Assembly: GCA_029204225.1 (NCBI GenBank)
Contig: CM055106.1
Location: 41,620,368-41,684,367, forward strand
Length of the DNA stretch: 64,000 bases
Direction: 5' to 3'
Source of the DNA: Diphasiastrum complanatum
Taxonomy: Eukaryota; Streptophyta; Lycopodiopsida; Lycopodiales; Lycopodiaceae
A model generated the notes under the pieces. The model saw nothing but the letters and a program-made list of their open reading frames with translations. It ran no database searches and was not told the origin of the DNA. Shown here piece after piece: positions 14,971 through 26,180 of the stretch (position 1 is the first letter of the stretch; the number at the start of each line of letters is the position of its first letter). The translations under genes were made by a program, and so were the position numbers.

Positions 14971-17801
14971 TCCGTACACATCAATGTGAATGTGCTCTTC
15001 AATTTTATCACTTTCTCTCAAAAGTAAAACAAACTTGTCAACAAATCTCTACACCTCTTTTGTGAGCCTAGAATACATCCAAACTCACAACTTCACCTTT
15101 GCAAAATCTGTGATTTCATTACGCAAAGCTTAGAACATGATATGCATGGAACCAAAAAAGTCAAAAAGAATCGATCAGAAGCAAATATTTTAGCCATCAT
15201 TACCTAAAGTATAAGCTGCCATATGGATGTCGAGCAAATCTGGATTCTCTTGGGTAGAATCAGTGCCAAGAAAAAGGTAAACAATGACAAACAAGAACAA
15301 ATTTTTAAAAAAATAAGACAAAAACCAACACCATGGACCTGAAATTATAACAGAATCAAAATACAAAAGATAAATGAGCCTTGGTGTCAAAAACAAAAAC
15401 AAAAAAAAAAAGCATGATTTTCATAAAACATTCAGCCTTGTGGAGCAATTAAATCATTAACTTACTTCAAGTGGTTTTCAAAAGCATCTATATAGTACAA
15501 AGACCAGAAGACTTATATAACAGAGATCTAAGCACTACATATGTAGCAAAATCAAGAATGTTTAAAAAAATATGAGGAATACAAAGAATCTCGATGTTAT
15601 TACACTTTAGCTACAACCACTTTTTGAAAACATAAAACAATAAACTTGACCTAAATTCTCTTATAAAAGTATTCAAAGATGCACAATAGAGTTCACATGA
15701 GCCTCTACCAAAACATTAAGTAATTATACATTGTCCAAAATACTTCCAATAGAGCATTAAGAAAAATCAGACAAAATTATATTGCTACGTGGCTTAGTTG
15801 ATGAGACAAGTACTAAATGAAACAAACCTTCTCATAATTCACATTGATACAAGAAAAGGCAAGCAAAAGTTATGAGGAGCTTCCTCCATAGTAACAATTG
15901 AAAAAGAAGTGTATTTTTTAATGAACAAAACTCAAAGGTGCAACTCAATTTTTTGAAATTTCAAAAATTTGCATCAAGTCTCCAACTTGTTGCTAAAAAT
16001 ATCTTGAATTAGCTTTTTGATCAGAAATTTCAAATTTCACATCCATATATTGATGCTATGTCTAGGATTGTACCCAACCCCCAACCTAAATAATCTTGAA
16101 CTAGCTTTCTGATAAGCAATTTCAAATCTATGTATTGACATTATGTCTAGGTACTAGGATAATACTTGACATAACATAGAAAAGGTGCAATCTTCCAACC
16201 ACAAAGTCTTAGATCTACTTCATCATGCGTAGTGTGGACAAAAAGCTACAACATCCCTACTCACGTCAAACTTTTAATGATGATGAAGGCTAGCCCAAAA
16301 GAACAAAGCCAATCAAATAAATTCTCTACTTTCCTCATAGAAAAAAATTTCATCACTTCAATTTACTCGAATCCTAACAAGAAAGCATAGTTGATGGCAA
16401 AAAGCATCATAGAAGATGGAAGAAAAAGCACAAACTAGTTGGCCATAACTTGGAAGATCTCAAATGAATCCACTAATATTGAGAAAATATATTATGATGT
16501 TATGTCTAGGTCCTAGGGTGATACCCAGCATAACAAGTTTCAAATCACCTAAATATATTTTAGTGACGAATTATAACAATTTTAAAACCAGCAAAAAAAA
16601 CTTGCAGGTATTTTCCTTCCGGTTGACGAGAAAAAAAACTTAGGGTTATCTTGTTTGAAGTTCAAATTTGAGCTCAAAAACATCTCTCAAAAACATCTCT
16701 GAAAGTATCTAAGACAGCCAAAGCTCTATAATCAGTAAACATGGCTACTCTGAGGAAGTGAATATCAGGAAAGGGGAAAAACGATAAATTTAGGACTCCC
16801 TCTCGTCTGTGTGTTTGTGTGCAGACGTCTTCACCCACCTCAGTCCAGGATGGGAGACTAGTTTAACACAAGAGAAACTACATTTTCGACAACATTATTT
16901 AGAACATGACGAATGATCTCAAGAGCTCAACTATACAAGATAACACATCGTTTTTGCCAACTTTCAAGTGACACAATAGTAAAATTGCCCTCGCAAAATG
17001 AGAATAAGATGCTGGGAGCAGGACCTTTCCACTAGTTGAATGAATTCTCGATACACTTTGAGCTGGATACTGTCGGCTGCCTTAACAGCGCTCCAATGGA
17101 GTTGTGTGCTCCTGGGATTACATAGTATGTCCACCTTCACAGACCCGAATCGCAGATCCATTTGCTTTCCCTCTTGCACTTACAGAAAATGCAGCAGCAC
17201 AACATTGGACGAGTTATGGTGCACTTCAAACATTACCGTGCACATCTATGAAAGCAAAAACCAACTGATTGACAAAAACAACAAAATCGACAGGCTTTAG
17301 AACCGCCTCCTATAACAGCCTCCAGTCCCAGCAAGGTAAGAAAACACAGGAAAAGAAGAACAAATGGCAGATTTTAGTTAAAGAACGTCACACCTTTCCT
17401 TTGGAGACGATTCAAGGTAAGCAATTGTCAGAAAACCTAAAACGGGAAATCATCATTCGTGTGAAAACTCTTATTATAGATCAAAAATCCGATAAAAAAA
17501 AATTCTGATAAAATAGAGCAAACTTGCAGGTAGCAAAGCAAAGCAAAAACAGCAAAAAGATAGAAGGGATGAAGAGCAGCGTACTAGCTCAGAAAGAAGG
17601 GAAAAAACAGTAGAAAAGCAAAGGAAAAACAAGGAGAGGAACAAGCTTATTAGATTGGTAGCCCAGGAAGAAGGCAAAACATAAAAGAAGCGGTCAGCTA
17701 TGTGACAAAACCTGAGAAGAGAGCAGCAACAGAGAAGCATTAGGCAGGTAAAACGCAGGTAGGTAGGATCGTGCTAGATCAACTGTTTTCAGTATAAATA
17801 G

Positions 17802-17802
17802 A

Positions 17803-17838
<36 letters not shown>

Positions 17839-17839
17839 G
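17802..17839 (+). repeat. (AG)n followed by a G run
   Basis: About 27 bp of AG repeats end in twelve G bases. Read on the minus strand this is a C/CT tract, common in plant 5' leaders, but no transcript start can be proven here. Confidence 0.95.
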
Positions 17840-17940
17840 TGGGGAGTCGGAGAGAGAGTGAGCTTTAAGATAGAAAATTATGGATGGGGTGGAGAGAGTG
17901 AGCTTCAAGAAATGGATTTTGGGAGAGCTTGTTAGAGGGA

Positions 17941-18300
17941 TTGGGTTGGGTTGCAAGAGGTTGACTTGGTTGCGAGCCTTGACCTTCAGAGCTTGCATCT
18001 TAGTTTTGGCTTTGTCGCGATAGCGGTAAAATGTTGTGACAATTTGTTACAAGTTGTGGTGTCATTCCTAAGTGAGTTTCAGCATTATAACTCTATCTAA
18101 ATTTTCTTTCGTGCAACCTAGGTTGGGTTGGGTTGCAAGAGGTTGACTTGGTTGCCAGCCTCGACCTCCAGAGCTTGCATCTTAGTTTTGGCTTTGTCGC
18201 GATAGCGGTAAACTGTTGTGACAAATTGTTAAAAGTCGTGGTGTCATTCCTAAGTGAGTTTCAGCATTATAATATTAACTCTATCTAAATTTGTTTTTAA
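17941..18300. repeat. tandem duplication, period 182 bp
   Basis: The unit starting TTGGGTTGGGTTGCAAGAGG is repeated at 18123. Both copies contain TTTGTCGCGATAGCGGTAAA and GTGTCATTCCTAAGTGAG. They differ by few substitutions, so the duplication is fairly young. Confidence 0.9.
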
Positions 18301-19559
18301 TTTCTTTCATTTTTAACTATTTGAATGGCAAAGCTTCTCGTGATATATCAATTGCCTTGTTTTTTTCTTTTGCTGAAAATTCTTTTGGTTGAACATAACG
18401 ATCCCATTTTTTTCCTTTTTTTAAGCTAATTTTTTATGTCATGGCTCTTCACGCTAGAGAGAGGAGGAATTCTACTTCCTATCCAACACTTGATTGTGAT
18501 TTGAAAATAGATTGAATTTTGACTTGTAATGTCTATCATTAATCACTTCTAATTTGTGTTTCAATCTTAGTTTGATTACTTTTTTTTTCTAACAAGTCTC
18601 CATCAAATTAACACAATCACCAATTAAACGGGCCATTGATGAAACTTATGTGTACTTGATTGGATAATAGCATGGCTTAATGAGTAAATTGCATAAAACA
18701 TCAAAAAGGTTGGACGATCATTATCATATTGTATAGCAAACAGTCTCAAAGGCAATCTAATGTTAATCAAAAAATTTAATATCAAAAGCATGTGTAACAC
18801 AATGAGCATCCCAAGTGCTCTCAAATATAATGGAACAATTTAGGAAACTGTTACATTAAAAAACTATTGAGGTTGTTTCATCGTGATTAGTGATTAGTTT
18901 ATAATAAAACCAAATTAAGTACAACGCTAGTTTTATGATGACCATCCAAATACATTTTTGCATGATTGCATTGTAAATTTCTCTTTGCATATGTCTATAA
19001 AAGGAGACGGAAGTTTCAACTATGAGGTCAATTTCATGCCTTGTAAAGACAATACTATGTGTTCAAGTTTGTCAATGCCATTTTAGTAAAAGTCAATGCC
19101 AATTTGAAGGCTTGCTACAATAGATTCAAATATGTACTTTTAAGTCTTGGTCATGCATGCAATGTGGGGCATGAGCCCAAATAATGAAATATGAATATTC
19201 ATGAATGAATACAAACACCATTAATAGTAGCATACATTTTTGCAAAATGCCTGGCCTTTGTAGTATATCGCAACATTCTTGTTGATGTCATATTCGAGGC
19301 CAACTAGTTGTGGAAAATCATGTAATTGCCAACTTTGGAAGGTTAGGCCAAATTTGATGGAACTTAGCCTTTGGCCACTCTCTCTTTCTTGTGAATAATA
19401 TTCTTGGGAGAGTCTTGAAGTTTCGCAAGCCATTTGGGTATGTTTTTATTGGTGCACACTTCTAGAAGAGAACTAAATTATCTATCACATCTATGGTTGA
19501 GATTGTTGGGAGGAGGTAATGGTTCGGATGTGTTCTACATACATTGAACCCTCTTGATT
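18301..19559. other. no feature recognised
   Basis: AT-rich sequence without a convincing gene or repeat boundary. Confidence 0.4.
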
Positions 19560-19745
19560 TAATTCGAACATGAAGATAGTATAAATAAGTTTCTTTTCCA
19601 TTCATGATGGTATCAACTAGAGAAGTTCTCTTTTGTTCATAAAATTCAAGGGTGGCTTGCACTATTACTTCCTTCATATCTTTGTATTTAGTAAGGTAGC
19701 ATTGAGATAGCTTTGAATTTTTAATCAAAAAAAAAGTTTTTTGAA
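19560..19745 (-). repeat. dispersed repeat, copy 1
   Basis: Shares an ordered series of words with 44550-44720, including TAGAGAAGTT and TTTTGTTCATA, followed by a TTGAGATA word. Identity is about 70% by eye. The function and ends of the repeat are unknown. Confidence 0.55.
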
Positions 19746-20674
19746 ATGTTCGAAACAAGAAGATTCAAATAAATTTATTTTAATTGAGGCATGTAAATCA
19801 CTTGTCCTTTGGTTTATTCCATTAGGTCTACTTGGAACCTGTTGAACTAGGATTGAACTAGGATATAACCAATGATAAACCCAAGGTGAAATGCCCAATA
19901 GGACTATTGGTGACTTGATTAATCTTGATTATCAAACATGTATAGGTTAAAAATAGATCCTTTTCTAGTCCAAAAAGGGCCCTAATGAGTTTAATTTTAA
20001 ACGAATGATATAAGTTTGACTTGAATGATAATTTTAACCATAAAAGTGTAGAATCCGATCACAAATTAAACTATGCACTGTGGGAATAGTGATAGTTAAT
20101 GGTCGGCAAAGTCTACTTGCATGATTGTAAAAATCTTGTATTGAATGGCAATTGTGACTTTATCAAATTTGCTCATTGATTCTTGTTTTATTCATAAATG
20201 AAAATGTTTTTGAAACTCCATGAATGACATTTTGATAGATTTGTAGTTGTGGAAAAGTTAGATAGCTGAATGAAATAAAGTTTGCATATGATATTGCATC
20301 CTCTATAACATATATTTGTGATAATAACAAGCTATGAATAATTACTTATATGATCCTATCTTTTTGTATGGTATAATTAATGTATAGTTGAGTAAAAGCA
20401 GTTTATACACTAAGACCTCATCCTTTTTGTCGAATTTGTTTAATTAAGTTTTGCTTGCTAATTATAGCTAGGCTTCATCAACGATCTTGTCTAATTATCT
20501 TTATTATCGCTTCTACATATAATCAAGTAGTGATTAGAGCATTGTAAACTATCCAGATTCACACGATAGGAGAGTCTATCCCGGAATGCGAGTGTTATTG
20601 AGTCTTATTTGCCAAAGTGTTTCTCAAAAAGATAAAAGAAGTTGAATTGTGATATCATTTATTAGCAGTAGGGG
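19746..20674. other. no gene recognised; possible Copia flank
   Basis: AT-rich. It leads into the Copia RT scrap but contains no readable gag, integrase or LTR. Confidence 0.35.
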
Positions 20675-20935
20675 CCATAAAATGGAAATCAAGCTACACA
20701 AAGCAATCTACGGTCTGAAATAGGTCGCAAGAGCATGGTTCAATAGAATAATCTCTTATCTCATTCAAATGGGATTTGCAAATAATTCAGCTAACTGTAA
20801 TGTTTTTTTCAAAGCATATAGGCACCAATTCAGTTCACATAGCTCTTTACGTAGATGATGCATTTATTTTGTCTAATGACACTTCGCTTCTGCACACTAC
20901 TAAGAAGAATTTGACATAACTAATTTAGAAGCTGT
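20675..20935 (+). pseudogene. Copia reverse transcriptase fragment
   Basis: The plus-strand translation gives IKLHKAIYGLK, a stop in place of the usual Gln, then ARAWFNRIISYLIQMGF, and, after a frameshift, HIALYVDDAFILSND with the catalytic YVDD. This order is that of the palm region of Copia-type RT. The fragment ends at a stop before the minisatellite. Confidence 0.85.
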
Positions 20936-20962
20936 CCACAGAGGTGTTGATCAAAAGTTATC

Positions 20963-21775
20963 GTTCGGTCGAGATGGGTGTTAATTGCTCCAGTCAAGCT
21001 TTGACTTGATTGCTTTGGTTGAGATCTGCTCGAATCCCTCCGGTCGAGATTTGATCGCTGCCTTCGGCTCCGGTCGAGATTTGAGCAGGCACTTCGGCTC
21101 CGGTCGAGATCTCAGCGAGTACTTCGGTCGATATTTTAGCGTGCACTTTGGCTCCGGTCGAGATCTGAACAGGCACTTCGGCTCTGGTCGAGATCTGAAC
21201 GGGCACTTCGGCTCCGGTCGCGATCTCAGGGAGCACTTCAGCCGAGATTCCAACGAGCGCTCTGGTCGAGATCTCAGCGAGTACTTTGGCTCCGGTTGAG
21301 ATCTGAACATGCACTTCGGCTCCGATTGAGATTTGAACGAGCACTTCGGCTCCGGTCGAGATCTGAACGGGCACTTTGGCTCTGATCGAGATCTCAGCGA
21401 GCACTTCGACCAAAATTCCAGCGAGCACTCCGGTCGAGATTCCAAAGAAGCGCTTCGGTCGAGATTCTAGAAAAATGCTTCGGTCTAGATTCCATAAAAA
21501 CGCTTCGGTCGAGATTCCAGAAAAATGCTTCGGTCGAGATTCCAGAAAAACGCTTTGGTTGAGATTTAATATGGGCCTCCGGTTGAGAGTTTATTGAGGT
21601 CCCTGGTTGAGATCTAAAAAAAGAAACGTTGGTTGAGATTTAAAAAAAAATCGTCGATTGAGATTTCAAACAAAATCGTCGGTTGAGATTTCAAAAAAAA
21701 AAAAAAATCGTCGGCTTAGATATGAGCGGAGGGCGTCGGCTGAGATATGAAGGGAAGCGTCAACTGAGATGTGAA
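20963..21775. repeat. GC-rich minisatellite with GGTCGAGAT core
   Basis: More than 25 tandem units share the core CTTCGGCTCCGGTCGAGAT. In the centre the unit is 30 bp. From about 21453 it becomes a cleaner 25-bp unit (CTTCGGTCGAGATTCCAG plus an A run). At the right edge it decays into A-rich units with TCGTCGGTTGAGAT. Because 30 is a multiple of three, open frames of over 140 codons arise in two minus-strand frames and of 104 in a plus frame; these are repeat by-products rather than supported genes. Confidence 0.93.
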
Positions 21776-23335
21776 AGAAATGGACCGTGACGGGACGGCT
21801 GAAGGAGTGTAGTTGATGGGTGTGGACTCTGGTTTGCAGTTGTTGTGGCTTGCTAGTTGGTTTGCAGGTTCAGGTGCAAGCAAGTTGGTTTTCAGACGGA
21901 TTTGCAAGCAAGTCGTTTTGCCTGCGGTTGTTGTCTCTTGCTGGCCATTTTGCAAGTAGGGTAGTTCGTTTGCAAGGTAGACTGTAGAAAGAAATGTTAT
22001 GGATCTGTTCAAGAACATTGTTGCAGCAGGTGTGTGTTTATGAGGTGTGGAGTTCAAGTAGCAACGGTGCCAAATGTTGACATCTTCTTCTGTCTGTCTA
22101 CTAGTTCTGCTTGTTTGCTTCTTGTTACAGCTTATGCTACCTCCATTTTGGTTGTTAGTTGGGCATGTTCTTGGTCATTTCTATTTGGTTCAATGCCCAG
22201 ATCAGGCAACAGATTCTCGGGGTTGTAGTATGGTTCAACCTGTCATGGATACTCAAATTTCGAACACTCTTGAACTCTTTAAATCACTTGCAATCATTCT
22301 ACCATGCAAGCACACCAAGAATGCCCAAAAATAGCTCTTCTTAAACTACGGTTGGGCATTATTATGGCACTTAAAAATAGAATGTTAGAACGAATCATTG
22401 CAAAATGGAAACTAAACTACTTGCAAAATCTGACAACTAGCCTAGCATGCCACATTTCTCATAAAAAAATAAAAAATTATTTTCTACAAGCATTCAAGAA
22501 TCAAGAAGATCCATCTTCTTGGTTCTTGAATTTTCCAAGAAACTCAAGAAACCAAAACATAAATGAATTTGCAAGATCTATACCACATTATTGGCTACAA
22601 ATTTCTTGGATGCTTGCAACCTACATTAATCCATAAGAAAACATGAAATCTAATCCACAATTAGGAAAGCAAGAAAACTAATCCACTCTAAATCTACAAC
22701 CACACACAATATGAATGGAAGGGCATGATCATAGGGGCATCACTCAAGAAAACCATCATGATCAAGGAGCTTATTGTAGCATCAAACTCATGGAAAATCT
22801 TCTTATTAAGCATGGAGTAGATACAATGCAAAAAGCTCCTCTTCACAAAGAGGGAGTCTCTTAAATAAGCAAGAGAGCTCCTTAGGTGGCATCCTAGTGG
22901 AATTTCCACATGTGACAAATTACAAGTGGAATAATGCTCTCCACTAGAGGTCACCATCAAAAGGTGGCTCACTCTACTTTCTTTAAGAGGGGTCTACTTG
23001 CATTTATTACATTTGCCTAGAAATACTAGTTCCTACATGGTCATTCCATCTTTCGGGATTCACCATGAGGCTTACATAGTTATGGCTTGTTATTACTAAC
23101 TAGCATTTCTCAACTCTCATACTCGGCTCTCAGTCTTCGTTCGTCTCGTCTTCTCAGAGACCTCCTCGGTCTAAGGTGAGAGGTGCTTTTGAGTTGCTTT
23201 GTCCGAGTATCTTGGGGATTCGTCAGAATCAGCCAACACTGATCCTTGCGTGACAGGTTCAACAATTGCATGCTTCCCTTGTTGAAATGCGAGCCTTTGA
23301 TGATATATGTCCTTTTCGAACGGGGGTACAATGCC
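21776..23335. other. no gene recognised
   Basis: Contains repeats of GTTTGCAGG-like words near 21830-21990 and an inverted pair around 22503-22535 (CAAGAAGATCC/CTTCTTGG). The 110-codon frame at 22304-22636 has no family features. Confidence 0.4.
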
Positions 23336-24445
23336 CTAAGGATAGTCCAACCACCATGGACACTTCTTTCTCTCCCATGCTGATATTGCATTCTCTTTCC
23401 ACTCGGGAGGGTACATGCTCTCAAACCCATCATTTACCAACCAGTCAGTAACTTCCATCGGAAGACGTGGTATGGCCTTATCTTCAATGAGGGATATCAG
23501 CCATCTACAAAAAAAGAAAATGCACAATGTTATGTATACAAATGTAGAGATAAAATAACCAGTCATGTAAAGGTAGAACATCCAGGTGAAATGGTGTGTA
23601 TGGCAAACCTGTACATGAGTCTCTCGGTGGACAAAACAATTTCTGGTTGCTTTTCGACTTCCTCATGTCTCTTTGTAGGTTTGGAAAAGCATGTAAGAAA
23701 TGGAGTTGACGTTGTGTCCTAAAATATACCTCGTCTCCATCAAGAAGTCGAGAACCATCAAAGGACAAGCGTACAACAATTTCCTTTGCCATCTCAGTCA
23801 TTTGCCACCAGTAAGTCTCCTTGGCCATATAACGTCGAAAGTCCTTGTTGTTTAAACTCATGCCTATGGCATCTCTCTATTGTTTACTTCCAGTCAACAA
23901 TGCTAGCACCTCTTTTTTTCTACAAACCAGCACGTCAGTCACAAAATCAACAGATAAATATATTTTTTGCGAGAAATTAATTGTATACTTACTTCATTGG
24001 GCCAACACTAGAAGCCGCAATTGTTTGTAGCTTGTCCTCCGTGATAACCAGTCCCTTTGATTCCCAATCTAGATTGAATATAATGTGAAAGAATCCAAGG
24101 CCATTAGCAGGGTTTGCAATCACTGGCAACTTGTATGCCCCATCTCTAAATGTTGTCTCCACAGCCTGCGGTTATGCATCATTCATATAAGCACCTTAAA
24201 AAAGACAATTAAAGCACGCATGAATAGGACAATGGCACACCTGTATGGCTGTCTCGTGTTGGATTCTGTATTCGTCCACGTTTAGTTGTTGCTTATCTAA
24301 CTTGTATTGTGCAGGGGTGTTCCAATGTTTTGGTGTGTCTTGTCCACAGCAGATAAATAATGGCCAACACAATAGAACCTTCTTCAAAGGCTTGTTGAAG
24401 AAGAAATGCCCACTAGGTTATGTTTCAAATTCTGATGGAAAACTT
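23336..24445 (-). pseudogene. multi-exon pseudogene of an unrecognised protein
   Basis: Five consecutive minus-strand exons have good splice sites and compatible phases: 24241-24445, 23993-24165, 23730-23919, 23609-23670 and 23336-23504. The introns are only 75, 73, 59 and 104 bp, for example donor GTAAGTATAC at 23992 and acceptor ACCGCAG at 24172-24166. The spliced product has coding-like composition, with segments such as DTPKHWNTPAQYKLDKQQL, DGAYKLPVIANPANGLGFF and MYPPEWKENAISAW. It ends at TAG 23338-23336. Two in-frame stops (TAA in the first listed exon, TAG in the third) indicate decay. A further exon may lie near 24553-24620. I do not recognise the family; a host protein or a spliced transposon gene are both possible. 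Confidence 0.6.
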
Positions 24446-24805
24446 CTGCAAACGACATGCAACATGTGTTGACACTTGCTCATGCATTGTGTACTATGTG
24501 ATGCCAAGCAATAAGACACAGACTAGGTTGATGATACACTCTGGAAAACACTTACATGATGTACAGCCTGGGACATCAAAGAGGAGTATTGAAAACACTC
24601 GACTCTTGGTTGAAAGGACGGTAATCGCCTACCAGATGAGGTTGTTGGAGATTTGGAGCTTGGAAACTTTTTGGATGAGTTGATTCCTCTTGTCCAAAAC
24701 AGGAGGTACATCATTTATTTATAAATAAATATTTGTTTTGAGATTTCTTTTTTGAACCCTTGAAATACTTCCATTCATGTTGCATCTACCTATCCAGGTT
24801 ACGTC
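24446..24805. other. possible further exons of the minus-strand pseudogene
   Basis: A minus-strand segment ending in the donor CAT|GTAAGTG near 24556 reads DYRPFNQESSVFNTP before a stop, and could be the preceding exon. The evidence is weak. Confidence 0.3.
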
Positions 24806-25620
24806 GGATGGTCTCCAAGGCAAAAAACACAGTGATGCCTTTGGGAGATGGTTTGGACAATCTTCTACACCTAAAGAAGAATTCAATGTACAACTTCTTT
24901 CATGGTAGTAGATTTCCAGGACAAGGTTCTTTGGAAGAACGATGCTTTGTTTTCAAAATGTCAACAAAGGGACCTACTTCAGGAGTGGATTTGGTAAATC
25001 AAATGCGACAAACAGATAATGGCGATCTAAAAAATGCTTTGTCATGTCTATGACCCAAGGTACTTTTATTTTCTTTTAGAACCATATTAGACAACTTTTC
25101 TCTTTTGATATAAACTTATTATTATATCTTGTTCAGTGTGCAAAAGCTATTGAGCATAGCTACATGTGAGATGAAGGAAGAGGATACTAGGGCACAAATT
25201 CTATTTTGGGAGATGCTCAACGTAGTCATGGAGCATTCTGGCCAGTGACAATGGCGACTTTTGTGGGTTCATGGCAGACGAGGCCCAGACAAATTGGAGG
25301 GCGGTTAGAACAATGTACAATGGGGGTGCAGACAATGTCATGAGTGGTCGTGAGAGGTCATGCCTATTTCATTGGGAACAAAGCCTCGTGAGACACACCA
25401 ATGCATATGTTCCCAAGGAACAAATGGCTCAACACAAGATATTATGTGAAAATTGGAGGGCCGCCGCAACCAGGGAAGAAGCATTGGAACATTACAGGTT
25501 AATTAGGCAGTGGTGGAGGACGACAAAAGTGAATTAGGAGTCCGATATCCCAACTTTGGATAGCTGGTTGAGCTGGTGAAATATCAGAATAGCTCATTGG
25601 GGCGATTCCATGGTGGCAAT
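24806..25620 (+). pseudogene. decayed transposase-like protein with CLFHW motif
   Basis: Readable pieces in order: ERCFVFKMSTKGPTSGVDLV (about 24933-24992), CHVYDP at the end of an exon (donor near 25061), then after an acceptor (TTGTTCAG near 25136) IATCEMKEEDTRAQILFWE. Next come GFMADEAQTNWRAVRTMY (25268-25321), RSCLFHWEQSL, and a terminal DSWLSW...IRIAHWG. I recall an uncharacterised, probably transposon-derived plant family with the same series of motifs; the Asp in ADEAQ followed by C-x2-H recalls MULE-type DDE transposases. A frameshift near 25246, a stop near 25579 and an apparent deletion before CHVYDP show that it is dead. Confidence 0.55.
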
Positions 25621-26076
25621 AAGTTTTTTCCACACCCTATAATAGCAAATATGATTTGCTTTTAACATTTTTAACTATTTTTGTTATTAGATACTTAGAT
25701 GTTTGTTTTTTGCATTCTTAAGGTGTTGGATAGCAATGCTGCTGCGAATACTTTGCGAACCAATCTATCCGAATCCAAACATGGTAGCTGGCTTGCTGGA
25801 GAGGGGCAAAAGGATAAGATTTTTTGTATGATGCAGCTGTATGTGATATGGCAAACGCTCTTTTGCAAAGTGCAAAACAACATGCATATATTACAAAAAA
25901 AATATTTGGTCAAACATTTGTCATTATGCATATGAATGTCTGGCAAATTTATTTCCATTAGATAGCTTGCATAGTCTGTTCAATAGTATGTCTATCGCCC
26001 CTATGAGGTGCTTTTATTATTCGAGTTGTCAAGTCTAGTTAGTATGGAATTGTACTTTCTCCCTAATACGTAGTTG
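25621..26076. other. no feature recognised
   Basis: No gene or repeat boundary supported. Confidence 0.4.
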
Positions 26077-26180
26077 TCACCCAACAGGGTTGGCTCAGTT
26101 GGTTGGCTTGGCATCCAAAGTTTCTTTGGTCCCAGGTTCGAGCCTCCCCTTGGAAACCAAGAAGCATATTGGTGGTGATA
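26077..26180 (+). mobile_element. tRNA-derived SINE, copy 1
   Basis: The head has a pol III box A (TGGCTCAGTTGG, 26091-26102) and box B (GGTTCGAGCC, 26135-26144) about 33 bp apart. It is followed by TCCCCTTGGAAACCAAGAAGC, also found in the copy at 40764-40880. Lack of a folded acceptor stem and the shared non-tRNA tail separate it from a true tRNA gene. The 3' end is uncertain and may reach about 26280. Confidence 0.75.

Larger units (their letters stand above)
13898..17800. other. upstream region of the MYB-CC gene, no firm exon
   Basis: An acceptor at 13899-13898 shows that at least one more exon lies upstream on the minus strand. Candidates seen but not proven are a short piece ending in the donor TTTAG|GTAATG near 15204 and a pyrimidine-rich stretch at about 17480-17790 read on the minus strand. 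Words built on ATGTCTAGGTCCTAGGG recur near 16060, 16145 and 16503. Confidence 0.3.

Noticed and set aside
17791-17801. TATA box AGTATAAATAG on the plus strand
   Set aside because: No plus-strand gene follows; the neighbouring host gene is on the minus strand, so promoter function is unsupported.
20981-21445. 154-codon minus-strand frame with RSRPEPKC repeats
   Set aside because: It follows the 30-bp minisatellite unit, is open in more than one frame, and has no start context or flanking exon support.
22304-22636. 110-codon plus-strand frame
   Set aside because: No recognisable domain, low-complexity composition and no splice or promoter context; probably chance.
26091-26144. Functional tRNA gene
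   Set aside because: Boxes A and B are present, but the acceptor and anticodon stems do not fold, and a second copy shares non-tRNA tail sequence, so it is a SINE.
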